NCBI GenBank assembly: GCA_004297625.1
Contig: SCTY01000068.1
Location: 310,001-374,000 of the forward strand
Length of the DNA stretch: 64,000 bases
From: Betaproteobacteria bacterium
Lineage (GTDB): Bacteria > Pseudomonadota > Gammaproteobacteria > Burkholderiales > SG8-39
Reading direction: 5' to 3'
The translations under genes and the position numbers were made by a program. The notes below the pieces were generated by a model. It saw only the letters and a list, made by a program, of their open reading frames with translations. It did no database searches and was not told where the DNA came from. How positions within the stretch are numbered: position 1 is the first letter of the stretch; each line of letters begins with the position of its first letter. Positions 33,344-42,369 of this stretch are shown one piece after another.

Positions 33344-34308
33344 GGCGCGCCACCGCCGGGCTCGCGCTCCTCGCGGCCCTTCTCGCCGTGCTGCCCGCCT
33401 TCGCGCGCGGCTACGCGCTCTCGGTGGCGACGCTCATTCTTTACTTCGCGTACACCGGCCAGGCGTGGAACGTGATGATGGGATTCGCCGGGCAGCTTTC
33501 GCTCGGCCATTCGCTGTACGTCGGCGTCGGCGCCTACGCCGCGGGAGCGCTTTTCTTCCACTACGGCATCGGCCCCTGGGCGGGCCTGTGGGTGGCGATC
33601 CTGCTCTGCGTGGCTCTCGGCCTGCTCGTCGGGTTCCTCGCGTTCCGCTTCGGCATCTCGGGCGTGTACTTCGCGCTGCTCACCATCGCCTTCGCCGAGT
33701 TCACGCGCATCGGCTTCGATCATCTCGACTGGATCGGGGGCCCGGCCGGCATGTTCCTGCGCGTCGCGCAGCGCGACACCTGGGACCTCGCCAACTTCCG
33801 CGGCCCGCCGGTGATGTATTACTACGCCATGCTGTTCCTGACGGCCGGCGCCTTCGCCCTGTGCTCGTTCCTGCTGAAGTCGAAAGCGGGCTATTACTGG
33901 CTGGCGATCCGCGAGAACGAGGAAGCCGCGCAGGCGCTCGGCATCAACACGTTTGCCTGGAAGATGCTGGCGGTCGCCGTCAGCTCGGCGATGACCGCCG
34001 TCGCCGGCGTGTTCTTCGCCTTCTACTACAACAACCTCTTCCCCGAGCAGATCTTCCACATCAGCCGCTCGATCGAGATCATCCTCGGCCCGATCATCGG
34101 CGGCATCGGCACGCTGTTCGGGCCGATTCTCGGCGCCGCGGTGCTCACGCTCCTTTCCGACGGCATCACCGAGCTGCTCGGCGCGCTCGGCTGGGAGCTG
34201 CCCGGCATCAAGCAGGTGTTCTACGGGATCGTGCTGCTCATCGTCATCGTCTTCCTGCCGCACGGCATCTGGCCGGGGCTCGCGCGCAAGCTGAGACTGG
34301 ATCGCTGA
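33340..34308 (+). CDS. livM: Branched-chain-type ABC permease LivM
   Basis: A 322-aa membrane permease with the LivM features GFAGQLSLGHSLYVGVGAYAAG-type motif (GFAGQLSLGH near residue 47), AIRENEEAAQALGIN and GGIGTLFGPILGAAVL. It starts with GTG overlapping the livH stop, and its TGA shares a base with the livG ATG. It forms the second half of the translocation pore. Confidence 0.93.
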   Translation: MRRATAGLALLAALLAVLPAFARGYALSVATLILYFAYTGQAWNVMMGFAGQLSLGHSLYVGVGAYAAGALFFHYGIGPWAGLWVAILLCVALGLLVGFLAFRFGISGVYFALLTIAFAEFTRIGFDHLDWIGGPAGMFLRVAQRDTWDLANFRGPPVMYYYAMLFLTAGAFALCSFLLKSKAGYYWLAIRENEEAAQALGINTFAWKMLAVAVSSAMTAVAGVFFAFYYNNLFPEQIFHISRSIEIILGPIIGGIGTLFGPILGAAVLTLLSDGITELLGALGWELPGIKQVFYGIVLLIVIVFLPHGIWPGLARKLRLDR

Positions 34309-35033
34309 TGGCGCTCCTCGAAGTGCACGGCGTGTCGAAATCTTTCCGCGGCCTGCGCGCGGTGCACGAGGCGTCCTTCGATATTCCCGAGGGCAGCATC
34401 AATGCCCTTATCGGGCCGAACGGCGCGGGCAAGACCACGATCTTCAACATGATCGCCGGCGTGTATGCGCCGGATGGCGGCACGATCCATTTCCAGGGCA
34501 AGGCGATCCACGGCCTGCGTCCGGACCAGGTGTGCGTGGCCGGCATCGGGCGCACTTTCCAGATCGTGAAGCCCTTCGCCGGGCTCTCGGTGCTCGACAA
34601 TGTCGTGGTGGGCGCCCTGCTCCGCGAGCGCTCCGCGCGCGCCGCGCGGCGCATTTCGCTCGACATTCTCGAGAAGCTGCATCTGGGCCCGAAACGCGAT
34701 CTGCCCGCCTCCTCGCTCACGCTTCCCGACCGCAAGCGCCTCGAGGTGGCGCGCGCGCTGGCGACGCGCCCGAAGCTGCTGCTTCTCGACGAAGCCATGG
34801 CCGGGCTGCGCCCGACCGAGTGCGACCAGATGATCGAGGTGTTCCGCCGCCTCAATGTCGCCGAGGGCCTGACGATTCTGCTCATCGAGCACGTCATGCG
34901 CGCCGTCATGGCGCTCGCGCAGCACATCGGCGTGCTGCGCCACGGCGAGGTGATCGCACGCGGCAAGCCCGAGGAAATCGTGCGCGACCCGGCCGTGCTC
35001 GAGTGCTATCTCGGCGAAGAGACTGAGGTCTGA
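34308..35033 (+). CDS. livG: ABC transporter ATPase LivG
   Basis: A 241-aa nucleotide-binding subunit: Walker A GPNGAGKTT, Q-loop GRTFQIVKPFAGLSVLDNV, Walker B LLLLDEAMAGL and the His-loop LIEHVM. The ABC signature is the divergent SSLTLPDRKRLE in place of LSGGQ, as seen in many LivG proteins of aromatic-type importers. The ATG overlaps the livM stop by one base and its own stop overlaps the livF start by one base. Confidence 0.93.
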   Translation: MALLEVHGVSKSFRGLRAVHEASFDIPEGSINALIGPNGAGKTTIFNMIAGVYAPDGGTIHFQGKAIHGLRPDQVCVAGIGRTFQIVKPFAGLSVLDNVVVGALLRERSARAARRISLDILEKLHLGPKRDLPASSLTLPDRKRLEVARALATRPKLLLLDEAMAGLRPTECDQMIEVFRRLNVAEGLTILLIEHVMRAVMALAQHIGVLRHGEVIARGKPEEIVRDPAVLECYLGEETEV

Positions 35034-35737
35034 TGCTTTCAGTAGAAGACCTCGATCTTTATTACGGCGACGCACAGGCTCTTTCGGGCGTCTCGCTCGA
35101 AGTCCCGCAAGGCGACATCGTCGCGATCATCGGCGCGAACGGCGCCGGCAAGTCCTCGCTCATCCGCACCATCGCCGGCATCGAAGCGCCGCGCGCCGGG
35201 AAAATCGTCTTCAAAGGCACGCCGATCCAGGGCCTGGAATCGCACCAGATCTGCAACCTCGGCATCGGCCAGGTCGCCGAAGGCCGCCAGGTGTTCCCGA
35301 GCCTCACGGTGCTCGAGAACCTCGAGATGGGCGCCGTGCTGCCGCGCGCGCGGGCCGCCGCCAAGCGGGCACTCGAGGACGTCTTTACCTTGTTCCCGCG
35401 CCTTGCCGAACGGCGCACGCAGGTCGCCGGCACGATGTCGGGCGGCGAGCAGCAGATGCTCGCCATAGGCCGCTGCCTCATGGGCGCGCCCGAGCTCATC
35501 ATGTTCGACGAGCCCTCGCTCGGCCTCGCGCCGGTGGTGGTGCAGGAGGTGCTGCACACCATCCATGTGCTGCACCAGCGCGGGCTCACGATCCTGCTCG
35601 TCGAGCAGAACGTCGCGGTGTCGCTCAAGATCTCGCAGCGCGCGTACGTCCTCGAGAACGGCCGCATGGTGATGAGCGGCTCGGGCGACGAGCTGCTGCG
35701 CAACGACCGCGTGCGGCAGGCGTACCTCGGACTGTAG
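35033..35737 (+). CDS. livF: ABC transporter ATPase LivF
   Basis: A 234-aa nucleotide-binding subunit: Walker A GANGAGKSS, signature MSGGEQQMLAIGRCLM, Walker B LIMFDEPSLGLAP and the LLVEQNV switch, all typical of LivF. It completes the livKHMGF set on one strand. The gene ends 66 bp before the enoyl-CoA hydratase start, with a candidate operator between them. Confidence 0.94.
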   Translation: MLSVEDLDLYYGDAQALSGVSLEVPQGDIVAIIGANGAGKSSLIRTIAGIEAPRAGKIVFKGTPIQGLESHQICNLGIGQVAEGRQVFPSLTVLENLEMGAVLPRARAAAKRALEDVFTLFPRLAERRTQVAGTMSGGEQQMLAIGRCLMGAPELIMFDEPSLGLAPVVVQEVLHTIHVLHQRGLTILLVEQNVAVSLKISQRAYVLENGRMVMSGSGDELLRNDRVRQAYLGL

Positions 35738-35743
35738 AACACC

Positions 35744-35768
35744 TTGTATTATTGTAGACTTTAAGACA
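35744..35768. promoter_or_regulatory. Candidate GntR/FCD operator, site 1 (enoyl-CoA hydratase promoter)
   Basis: TTGTATT (35744-35750) followed by ATTGTAGACTTTAAGACA (35751-35768). The 18-bp second part is repeated base for base at 59491-59508, in the same orientation and at a similar distance before the next start codon (34 and 28 bp). TTGTAGAC fits the left half of the FadR-subfamily consensus tnGTm-k-AC. Confidence 0.65.
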
Positions 35769-35802
35769 TGCGTCACGGGGATGCGGCCCGGGAGGAGGTT
35801 TC

Positions 35803-36597
35803 ATGACTAGCGAAGTGAACGTTGACCGCGAGAACGGTATTGCGGTCGTCACGCTGAACCGGCCGGACAAGATGAACGCGCTCACGACCGCCGGCTTCAT
35901 CCTGCTGTCCAATACACTGCGCCAACTCGCGCTCGACGAGGACGCCGCCGTAGTCATTGTGACAGGCGCCGGGCGGGCGTTCTGCGCCGGCGGCGATGTT
36001 TCCAGCATGGCCGCCGACGCGGAATTCACCGAGCCCACGCTTGAGGGCCGCGCCCAGGCGCTGCGTGAAGCCATGGACTGTGCACGCGTCCTGCACGACA
36101 TGCCAAAGCCGACGATCGCGATGGTGAGAGGCGCTGCTGCCGGCGCAGGGCTCTCTATCGCGCTTTCATGCGACTTGCGCGTGGCATCCGCCAATGCCCG
36201 GTTTGTCACGGCCTTCAAGGAAGTCGGCTATTCCGGCGATTTCGGTGGCAGTTACTTCCTGACCAAATTGGTGGGCCCGTCCAAGGCCAGGGAGCTTTAC
36301 TTCTTGTCGGAGCGGCTGAGCGCCGACCAGGCGCTGCAGCTCGGGATTGCGAATGTGGTGGTCGAAGACGCAAGACTTGACGCGGAGACCAAGGCGATCG
36401 CCGCCCGCCTCGCAGCCGGCCCCAGAATCGCCTATCGCTACATGAAGCGCAACCTGAACGCCGCCGAGACGATGAGCCTTGCGGAAATCATGGATCTCGA
36501 GGCTTGGCATCACACCCGCTGCGGCATGACGGAGGACCACCTCGAGGGCGCGCGCGCGTTCGTTGAGAAGCGCAAGGCGCAGTTCAAGGGCCGCTAG
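35803..36597 (+). CDS. Enoyl-CoA hydratase/isomerase family protein
   Basis: A 264-aa crotonase-fold protein. The oxyanion-hole elements are GAGRAFCAGGDVSSM (near residue 55) and GAAAGAGLSIALSCDLRVAS; the second catalytic region is FKEVGYSGDFGGSYFLTKLVG. It most likely hydrates or isomerises a 2-enoyl-CoA. GGAGGAGG precedes the ATG by a few bases. The next gene starts on its stop codon. It is the first gene downstream of operator site 1. Confidence 0.92.
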   Translation: MTSEVNVDRENGIAVVTLNRPDKMNALTTAGFILLSNTLRQLALDEDAAVVIVTGAGRAFCAGGDVSSMAADAEFTEPTLEGRAQALREAMDCARVLHDMPKPTIAMVRGAAAGAGLSIALSCDLRVASANARFVTAFKEVGYSGDFGGSYFLTKLVGPSKARELYFLSERLSADQALQLGIANVVVEDARLDAETKAIAARLAAGPRIAYRYMKRNLNAAETMSLAEIMDLEAWHHTRCGMTEDHLEGARAFVEKRKAQFKGR

Positions 36598-37349
36598 TGG
36601 CCGGCGTAATCGTGATCACCGGCAGCAGCCGCGGCATCGGTGCCGCCACCGCTTGCCTGGCGGCCAGACAGGGCTACGACGTGTGCGTGAACTACATCCG
36701 CGACGCGGCAGCCGCGGAGGAAGTGGCCGGTAAAGTGCGGGCCGCGGGGCGGCGCGCGATCGCCGTGCAGGCGAACGTCGGGAATGAAGAGGAGATCGAG
36801 CGATTGTTTAAAGCCGTTGATCGCGAGCTCGGGCGGCTGACGGTGCTGGTGAACAACGCGGCCGTTGTGGGACAGAGCCGCCGGCGCGTGGAAACCCTCC
36901 GTGCTCAGGCGGTCAACGCTCTGCTCGCTGCCAATGTGACGGGCGCCATCGTCTGCGCGCGCGAGGCAATCCTGCGCATGTCGACCAAGCACGGAGGCGC
37001 AGGCGGCGCGATCGTCAATGTGTCATCCGCGTCGTCGCGCATCGGCGCCCCTAACTTGTGGGTCGACTACGCCGCCTCCAAGGGCGCCATCGACAGCTTT
37101 ACGATCGGCCTCGCCCAGGAAGTCGCCGGCGAGGGAATCCGGGTCAACGCGGTGCGGCCCGGCCTCATCGATACCGATATTCACGCCGCGACCGGCATGC
37201 CGGACCGCGTGGCGCGCGCGGAAAAGATGATTCCGATGAAACGCGCCGGTGCCGCCGAAGAAGTGGCCGAGTCCATCCTCTGGCTCGCTTCGCCGGCCGC
37301 CTCGTACGTCAGCGGCGCGATTCTCGACGTGGCCGGCGCCGTCAGGTAA
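36597..37349 (+). CDS. Short-chain dehydrogenase/reductase
   Basis: A 250-aa Rossmann-fold oxidoreductase: TGSSRGIG cofactor loop near residue 8, NNAAVVG, catalytic Ser in NVSSASSRIG and YAASK (Y-x3-K), then VRPGLIDTDIH. The cofactor loop pattern with NYIRDAAAA after strand 2 (no acidic residue at its end) suggests NADP(H), an inference. It begins at a GTG sharing one base with the hydratase TAG. It could oxidise the hydroxyacyl product of that enzyme. It converges on the TRAP permease gene with 1 bp between stops. Confidence 0.93.
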   Translation: MAGVIVITGSSRGIGAATACLAARQGYDVCVNYIRDAAAAEEVAGKVRAAGRRAIAVQANVGNEEEIERLFKAVDRELGRLTVLVNNAAVVGQSRRRVETLRAQAVNALLAANVTGAIVCAREAILRMSTKHGGAGGAIVNVSSASSRIGAPNLWVDYAASKGAIDSFTIGLAQEVAGEGIRVNAVRPGLIDTDIHAATGMPDRVARAEKMIPMKRAGAAEEVAESILWLASPAASYVSGAILDVAGAVR

Positions 37350-37350
37350 C

Positions 37351-38616
37351 TTACCAGTACCGCGGCAGCCAGGTTGCGAGCCAAGGCAGCATCATCACGA
37401 TGGCGGAATAGATGATGCCGACCGTGAAGAAACCCGGCACGGCGCGGAAGGCCTGCTGCGGTGGAGTCTTAAGAATGGCCGCCGCGGTGTAGAGCCCGAC
37501 GCACACCGGAGGCGTGATGAGCCCGAGGCCGATCAGCCCGGTGATGAAGACGTATAAGTGCAGCGCGTCGATCTTCAGCGCGGTGGAGATCGGGTACATG
37601 ATCGGCAGCGTCAGGTAGAAGATCGGCACCGCCTCCATGAACGTGCCGAGAATGATGATGCCGATGCCCGCCGTAATCATGAAAGTGATCGGACCGATGT
37701 TGTAGTCGAGGAAGAACTGCACCAGGGCCTGCGGCGTCTTGGTGTACGTCATGATGATGGAGAAGTACACGGCCATGGCGATGATGGCGAAAATCACTGC
37801 CGTGGTCTCTGCCGTGCCGCGTGTCGCTTTCCAAAAACCCCTCCAGGTGAGCTCGCGGTAGACGAACAGGCCGAGCGCAAGCGCATAAATGCTCGCCACC
37901 GAGGCCGACTCCGCCGGGGTCAGCAGGCCGCCGTACAGGCCGCCCAGGACCAGCACCGGAAGCAACAGGGAAGGCAGCGCGATCGCGAAGGCGCGGACAC
38001 GCCGGCGCCAGGGCTGAGGGGCCGGCCGGTCCATGCGCCGGCAGGTCCACATCACGTAGACCAGGAGCATCGCCCCGAGCAGAAGTCCGGGCAGCACGCC
38101 GGCGGCGAACGCCTTCGACACCGGCACATGGGTGATCGAGCTGTAGATAATCGCGGTATTGGACGGCGGAATGAGCGCGTCCATCAGGGCGGCCGTCGCC
38201 GCGAGCACAATGACGAAGGGCTTCGGGTAACCCGCGTCGATCATGGGCTTCATGAGCACGCTGCCAATGGCAACGATGGACGCGAGGATCGAGCCGGAGA
38301 TGGCGCTGAATACAGCGATGGACAGGATCATCGCGATGCCCAGCCCACCCGGCAGGTGCCCCACCGCCGACACCCCGAGGTCAACCAGACGGCGTGCCGA
38401 GCCGCCGTAGTACATGACGTTGCCGGCAAACACGAAAATCGGGATCGCCACCAGGACCTGCTTGCTCACCGCGTCGAACGAGACCTGCATCAGCGTATGC
38501 GACGGCAGGCCCATCCCCCACACCGCAATCGCCGCCGAACTGACGCCGAAGACGAAGAACAGCGGCACCGATAACAGCATCAGCACCACGCCGAGCAGCG
38601 CGAAGCCCAGGATCAT
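37351..38616 (-). CDS. TRAP transporter large permease (DctM type), system A
   Basis: A 421-aa, 12-helix membrane protein of the TRAP-T family with AIPIFVFAGNVMYYGG, ISGSILASIVAIGSVLMKPM, ALIPPSNTAIIYSSI and LITPPVCVGLYTAAAIL. It uses the sodium gradient to take up the acid delivered by the binding protein. It is the third gene of an operon (binding protein 40162, small permease 39177, large permease) running leftwards from operator site 2. Confidence 0.93.
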   Translation of the reverse strand: MILGFALLGVVLMLLSVPLFFVFGVSSAAIAVWGMGLPSHTLMQVSFDAVSKQVLVAIPIFVFAGNVMYYGGSARRLVDLGVSAVGHLPGGLGIAMILSIAVFSAISGSILASIVAIGSVLMKPMIDAGYPKPFVIVLAATAALMDALIPPSNTAIIYSSITHVPVSKAFAAGVLPGLLLGAMLLVYVMWTCRRMDRPAPQPWRRRVRAFAIALPSLLLPVLVLGGLYGGLLTPAESASVASIYALALGLFVYRELTWRGFWKATRGTAETTAVIFAIIAMAVYFSIIMTYTKTPQALVQFFLDYNIGPITFMITAGIGIIILGTFMEAVPIFYLTLPIMYPISTALKIDALHLYVFITGLIGLGLITPPVCVGLYTAAAILKTPPQQAFRAVPGFFTVGIIYSAIVMMLPWLATWLPRYW

Positions 38617-38619
38617 CGG

Positions 38620-39177
38620 TCAGCTCGCGGCGGGCGCGTGGGCCGCGCGACGCTTGCCCGCCACCTCGCACAGCAGCGATTCGAGGGCGAAATTGGCCCC
38701 GAGAATGAACCCCAGCGGGTAGGAGGTGTAGAGAACCCACAGCGGGAACTCGATCTCGGTGGTCGAAACCTGGCCCAACTGCTTGAAAAACAGCACGGTC
38801 CTCACGCCGAACACCGCGAATGCCACGCCCGCTACAAGGCAGGCGGCCAGCACCGCGGCCCGCAAGAGCGTGAGCGTCCTGCCCGTGACGTAGTGCGGCA
38901 GCACGTCCACCGCGATGTGGCCGTCGTGCCGCAGCACGACCCCAAGCAGGGGGAACACCACCCATGGAACGAGCTGCGGGGGCGATTCGGCGAGCCACGT
39001 ATAGCCCTCGCCGGTGATGTAACGCACGGCGGCGGACACGAACGGCAGGGCCACGATCACCAGGATCAGCAGCCCGGTAAAGGCGACAATCAGCCACTCA
39101 AGCGCGTCGTTGACCTTCCTGTACGCGTCGAGGTACTTCAACGCCGCCGTGCTGGTGCGCTTACTTGCGACCGACAA
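38620..39177 (-). CDS. TRAP transporter small permease (DctQ type), system A
   Basis: A 185-aa protein with four membrane helices, the DctQ arrangement (WLIVAFTGLLILVIVALPF, LPHYVTGRTLTLLR, EFPLWVLYTSYPLGFILGA). It overlaps the end of the binding-protein gene by 17 bp and ends 3 bp before the large permease gene, so the three are translationally coupled. Confidence 0.88.
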   Translation of the reverse strand: MSVASKRTSTAALKYLDAYRKVNDALEWLIVAFTGLLILVIVALPFVSAAVRYITGEGYTWLAESPPQLVPWVVFPLLGVVLRHDGHIAVDVLPHYVTGRTLTLLRAAVLAACLVAGVAFAVFGVRTVLFFKQLGQVSTTEIEFPLWVLYTSYPLGFILGANFALESLLCEVAGKRRAAHAPAAS

Positions 39178-40162
39178 AGCGCTTGGCAGCCGCGAAGATC
39201 TCAGGCGACATCAGCTTGGCGAGCTCCGGCTCGGTCTTTTCCCGGTCGAGGGCCTTGATTTCCTCGAGCGCTTTGCCCTGCAGGGTGACGATCTTGCCGC
39301 CGTGCTTTTCGGCGAGCTCCTTCAAGGCTTCGGCGTTGCCCGTGTAGGTCTGCGCGGTCGCTTCCTTGCTGATCTCCCGGCCCACCGAAAGCAGCACGTC
39401 GCGCTGGTCCCCCGGCAGGCCGGCGAGCCACTTGGCGTTGGCCATCAGCTCGGAGTCCGCGTAGACGGCGGACGGCAGCTGGGCGACCTTCAGATAATCC
39501 CACCACGAATAGGCCTTGATCGCGGTGGGCACGGTGGCGAGCGTGTCGATCATGCCACTTTGCAGCGCCGAGTAGATCTCCTCGGTCGACAGCGAGACCA
39601 CGCTCATGCCGCGGGCCGCCAGCCCCGGACGCTCCGAAGCCGCGAGCGCGCGCGCTTTGAGGCCCTTCATCGCGGCGAGGCTCGACAGGCTGTCCTTTGC
39701 GCTGAACAGGACGTAGGGGCCCACCGGGACGTAGGCGACGTGCGCCATCCCGGTCTTCTGCAAGACGCGCTCGCGCATCGCCTTGCCTTCGGGCGACTCG
39801 GCTAGAAACCTGCGCTGATGCTCGATCGATTCCCAGACGTTCGGCAGCTGGAACACGTTCCAGTCCTTCTCGACCGCCGGAAGCTGGTTGTGCGTCACCA
39901 CGCCGCCCATCTCGACCGATCCCGCCGACAGCGCGCCGATGATCTGGCGGATGGTGTAGAGCTGCCCGGAAGGGAAGACGTCGATCTTCAGCTTGCCGCC
40001 GGAGCGCTTGGTCACTTCGTCGGACAGCTTCTTCGACATGATGGCGCTCTCGTGCGAAGGCGCCCAGTGATAAGAGAGCCGCGCCGTCGTCTGCGCCAGC
40101 GCCGGCTGCGCGCTGGAAGCTGCAAGGGCGACGAGCGCGGCGCATACATTGATGCATTTCAT
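39161..40162 (-). CDS. TRAP transporter solute-binding protein (DctP type), system A
   Basis: A 333-aa periplasmic binding protein. The signal peptide is MKCINVCAALVALAASSAQPALA, cut about residue 24. Family features are VFPSGQLYTIRQIIGALSAGSVEMG, the Arg-bearing GLKARALAASERPGLAARG that should clamp the substrate carboxylate, and EEIYSALQSGMIDTLATVPTA. AGGAGG precedes the ATG at 40162. Its C-terminal 200 residues are roughly 60% identical by eye to the binding protein at 63392, so the two are recent paralogues. Confidence 0.92.
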   Translation of the reverse strand: MKCINVCAALVALAASSAQPALAQTTARLSYHWAPSHESAIMSKKLSDEVTKRSGGKLKIDVFPSGQLYTIRQIIGALSAGSVEMGGVVTHNQLPAVEKDWNVFQLPNVWESIEHQRRFLAESPEGKAMRERVLQKTGMAHVAYVPVGPYVLFSAKDSLSSLAAMKGLKARALAASERPGLAARGMSVVSLSTEEIYSALQSGMIDTLATVPTAIKAYSWWDYLKVAQLPSAVYADSELMANAKWLAGLPGDQRDVLLSVGREISKEATAQTYTGNAEALKELAEKHGGKIVTLQGKALEEIKALDREKTEPELAKLMSPEIFAAAKRFVGRK

Positions 40163-40259
40163 TCGTATCCTCCTCCTGGGACCGGGGCAGTGTAGGAAGG
40201 GGGTCGCGACCTTGTCAACCCGCCGGCCCGCAAAAATCGGCAACATGGATGACATTACG

Positions 40260-40271
40260 TTTGTCGACAAT
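40260..40271. promoter_or_regulatory. Candidate GntR/FCD operator, site 2 (divergent: TRAP system A / SucCD-like genes)
   Basis: TTTGTCGACAAT contains the perfect palindrome TTGTCGACAA, an exact match to the FadR-subfamily consensus tnGTm-k-ACna. It lies 33 bp before the SucC-like ATG and 98 bp before the TRAP binding-protein ATG on the other strand. The preceding TTGT element seen at other sites is lacking here. A looser CTTGTCAACC lies at 40211-40220. Confidence 0.6.
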
Positions 40272-40303
40272 CTAAAATCCTCAACGAGAGACATGAGCAC
40301 GGC

Positions 40304-41491
40304 ATGAAGCTCCTCGAGGATCACGCCAAAGCGTGGCTGCGCGCGCGCGCTCTGCCGGTACCCGACGGGCGCGCGGCACATACGCCCGAAGACGCGGCTG
40401 AATTGGCCCGTGCGCTGGGCGGACGCGTGGCGGTCAAGGCCCTCGTCGCGGCCGGGCGGCGCGGCAAGGCCGGGGCGGTGAAGATCGCGAACGACGAGAT
40501 CGCCGCGGAGGCCGTTGCGCGTGGCATTCTCGGCGCCGAAATCGCGGGCCAGCGCACCCGACGCCTTTATGTCGAAGCTGCGGTGGACATCGCGGCCGAG
40601 CTCTACCTCAGCTTCGGCTTCGGCCGCCTGGCACCGCAGATCGCCGTCTCGCGCCAGGGCGGTGTCGATATCGAGACCGTGGCCGCTTCCGATCCGGCAG
40701 CGATCGTCACCGCCGAAGTCGACGCGATCCGCGGACTCAGCGTCTGGCAGGCCGCCTACCTGTGGGAGCGGGCCGGCGTCGAAAGCAAGCTCGTTCCGCT
40801 GCTGGCAGCCCTGACTGCGCGGCTATACACGGCGTTTCGCGACGCAGACGCGCTGATGCTCGAAGTGAACCCGCTCGCCGTCACGCGTGCTGGCGACCTG
40901 TCCATCGTCGGCACGATGATGGAAATCGACGGCAACGCGCTGTTCCGCCATCCGGAATGGCAGGACCTGGAGCTCGACGAAACCGGCCCGGGGGGCCGGG
41001 CGCTCAACGAGCGCGAGCGCGCGGTCATTGCCGCTGACCGCAAGTTCCAGGGCGGCGCCATCCGCTATACCGAGCTGCCCGGCGACATTGCGCTGTTCGT
41101 CTCGGGCGGCGGCGCCGGATTGCTGCAGCATGACCTGATGCTCGCGGCAGGCGGCCGGCCGGCGAATCATTCGGATCTCAGCCCGGCGAGCATCGACAAG
41201 CCCGCGGCGCTCTTCGATGCCATCTTTGCCAATCCGGGCGCGAAGGGCCTTCTCATCGGCATGAATTACCTGCAGCTCCTGCCCTGCACCCTGATCGTCG
41301 AGGCGCTGCTGCTGTCCATCAAGCGCAATGGCGTGGACCCGCGCGGCTTCCCGATCGTGGTGCGGCTGTTCGGTCCGAAGGAGGACGAAGCGCGCCGCCT
41401 CGCCGCCACCGTGCCGGGAATCCACTACTTGCCGCACGGCGCGAGCCTTGAAGAGGGCGTGCGCAAGATCGTCGCACTCGTGGGCGCATGA
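40304..41491 (+). CDS. SucC-like ADP-forming acyl-CoA ligase, beta subunit
   Basis: A 395-aa ATP-grasp protein of the succinyl-CoA synthetase beta family: LLEDHAKAWLRARALPVPDG, VAVKALVAAGRRGKAGAVK, ALMLEVNPLAVTRAGDL and a C-terminal flavodoxin-like domain (ALFVSGGGAGLLQHDLM, KGLLIGMNYLQL). It is clearly diverged from the housekeeping SucC (AGRRGKAG for AGGRGKAG, GGAGLL for the usual GLAM stretch). It probably activates another (di)carboxylate. It overlaps the alpha-subunit gene by 4 bp and is the first gene after operator site 2, facing a TRAP importer. Confidence 0.88.
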   Translation: MKLLEDHAKAWLRARALPVPDGRAAHTPEDAAELARALGGRVAVKALVAAGRRGKAGAVKIANDEIAAEAVARGILGAEIAGQRTRRLYVEAAVDIAAELYLSFGFGRLAPQIAVSRQGGVDIETVAASDPAAIVTAEVDAIRGLSVWQAAYLWERAGVESKLVPLLAALTARLYTAFRDADALMLEVNPLAVTRAGDLSIVGTMMEIDGNALFRHPEWQDLELDETGPGGRALNERERAVIAADRKFQGGAIRYTELPGDIALFVSGGGAGLLQHDLMLAAGGRPANHSDLSPASIDKPAALFDAIFANPGAKGLLIGMNYLQLLPCTLIVEALLLSIKRNGVDPRGFPIVVRLFGPKEDEARRLAATVPGIHYLPHGASLEEGVRKIVALVGA

Positions 41492-42369
41492 GCATCCTCA
41501 TCGATTCCAGCACCCGCGTGCTCGTGCAGGGAGCCACCGGCGCGCAGGCGCGCTTCGACATCCGCTACTGCCTCGATTACGGCACGCGGATCGTCGCCGG
41601 CGTTACTCCCGGCCGCGGCGGGGAAACGGTGGAAGGCGTTCCGGTGTTCAATACCGTGGCCGCGGCGCTGGCCGCCACCGGCGCCAACGCGTCCGCCGTC
41701 TATGTGCCGGCCCGCGGCGTGAAGGACGCGGTGATGGAGGCGGTCGAAGCCGGGATCCGTGTGCTCGCCTGCTTTGCCGAGAACGTGCCGCGCCACGATG
41801 CGGCGGCGGCGGTGGCGGCCGCCCGGAGCGTGGGCGCTCGCATGGCCGGGTTCAACACCAACGGCGTGATCTCGCCCGGGCGCTGCAAGCTCGGCGGCAT
41901 CGGCGGCGACCGCGCCGCACAGATCTACGCGCCGGGCCGCATCGGCGTGTGCTCCCGCTCGGGCGGCATGTCGGCCGAGATCTGCTGGACGCTCTCGCGC
42001 GCGGGAATGGGCGCCTCGACCTGCGTCTCCATGGGAGGGGACCCGATCGTCGGCATGCGCATGGTCGAGGTGCTGAAGCTCTTCGAGGCGGACCCCGAGA
42101 CCGACGCCTGCGTGATCTTCGGAGAGCCCGGCGGCACGCACGAGATCGAGGTCGCCGAGGCGCTGCGCGCAGGTGAGCTGCGCAAGCCGGTCGTAGCGCT
42201 GATCGCGGGACAGTTCCAGGAACGCTACCCGGCCGGCGTGAGCTTCGGCCACTTCGCCGCCGTGATCAAGGGCGAGAACGACAGCGCTAGCGCGAAGCGG
42301 AAGATTCTGGCGGCGGCGGGGGCACGGGTCGCCTCATCGCTGGAGGAGATCCCGCAACTGCTGAGGTGA
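41488..42369 (+). CDS. SucD-like ADP-forming acyl-CoA ligase, alpha subunit
   Basis: A 293-aa protein: CoA-binding N terminus (ILIDSSTRVLVQGATGAQARFDI), VPARGVKDAVMEA, GFNTNGVISPGRCKLG, GRIGVCSRSGGMSAEICW, and the phosphohistidine region SFGHFAAVIKGENDSASAKR with the active-site His retained. It should pair with the upstream beta subunit to make an acyl-CoA from an acid with ATP. Its 3' end overlaps the convergent TRAP permease gene by 83 bp. Malate- or another dicarboxylate-CoA ligase activity is possible. Confidence 0.9.
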   Translation: MSILIDSSTRVLVQGATGAQARFDIRYCLDYGTRIVAGVTPGRGGETVEGVPVFNTVAAALAATGANASAVYVPARGVKDAVMEAVEAGIRVLACFAENVPRHDAAAAVAAARSVGARMAGFNTNGVISPGRCKLGGIGGDRAAQIYAPGRIGVCSRSGGMSAEICWTLSRAGMGASTCVSMGGDPIVGMRMVEVLKLFEADPETDACVIFGEPGGTHEIEVAEALRAGELRKPVVALIAGQFQERYPAGVSFGHFAAVIKGENDSASAKRKILAAAGARVASSLEEIPQLLR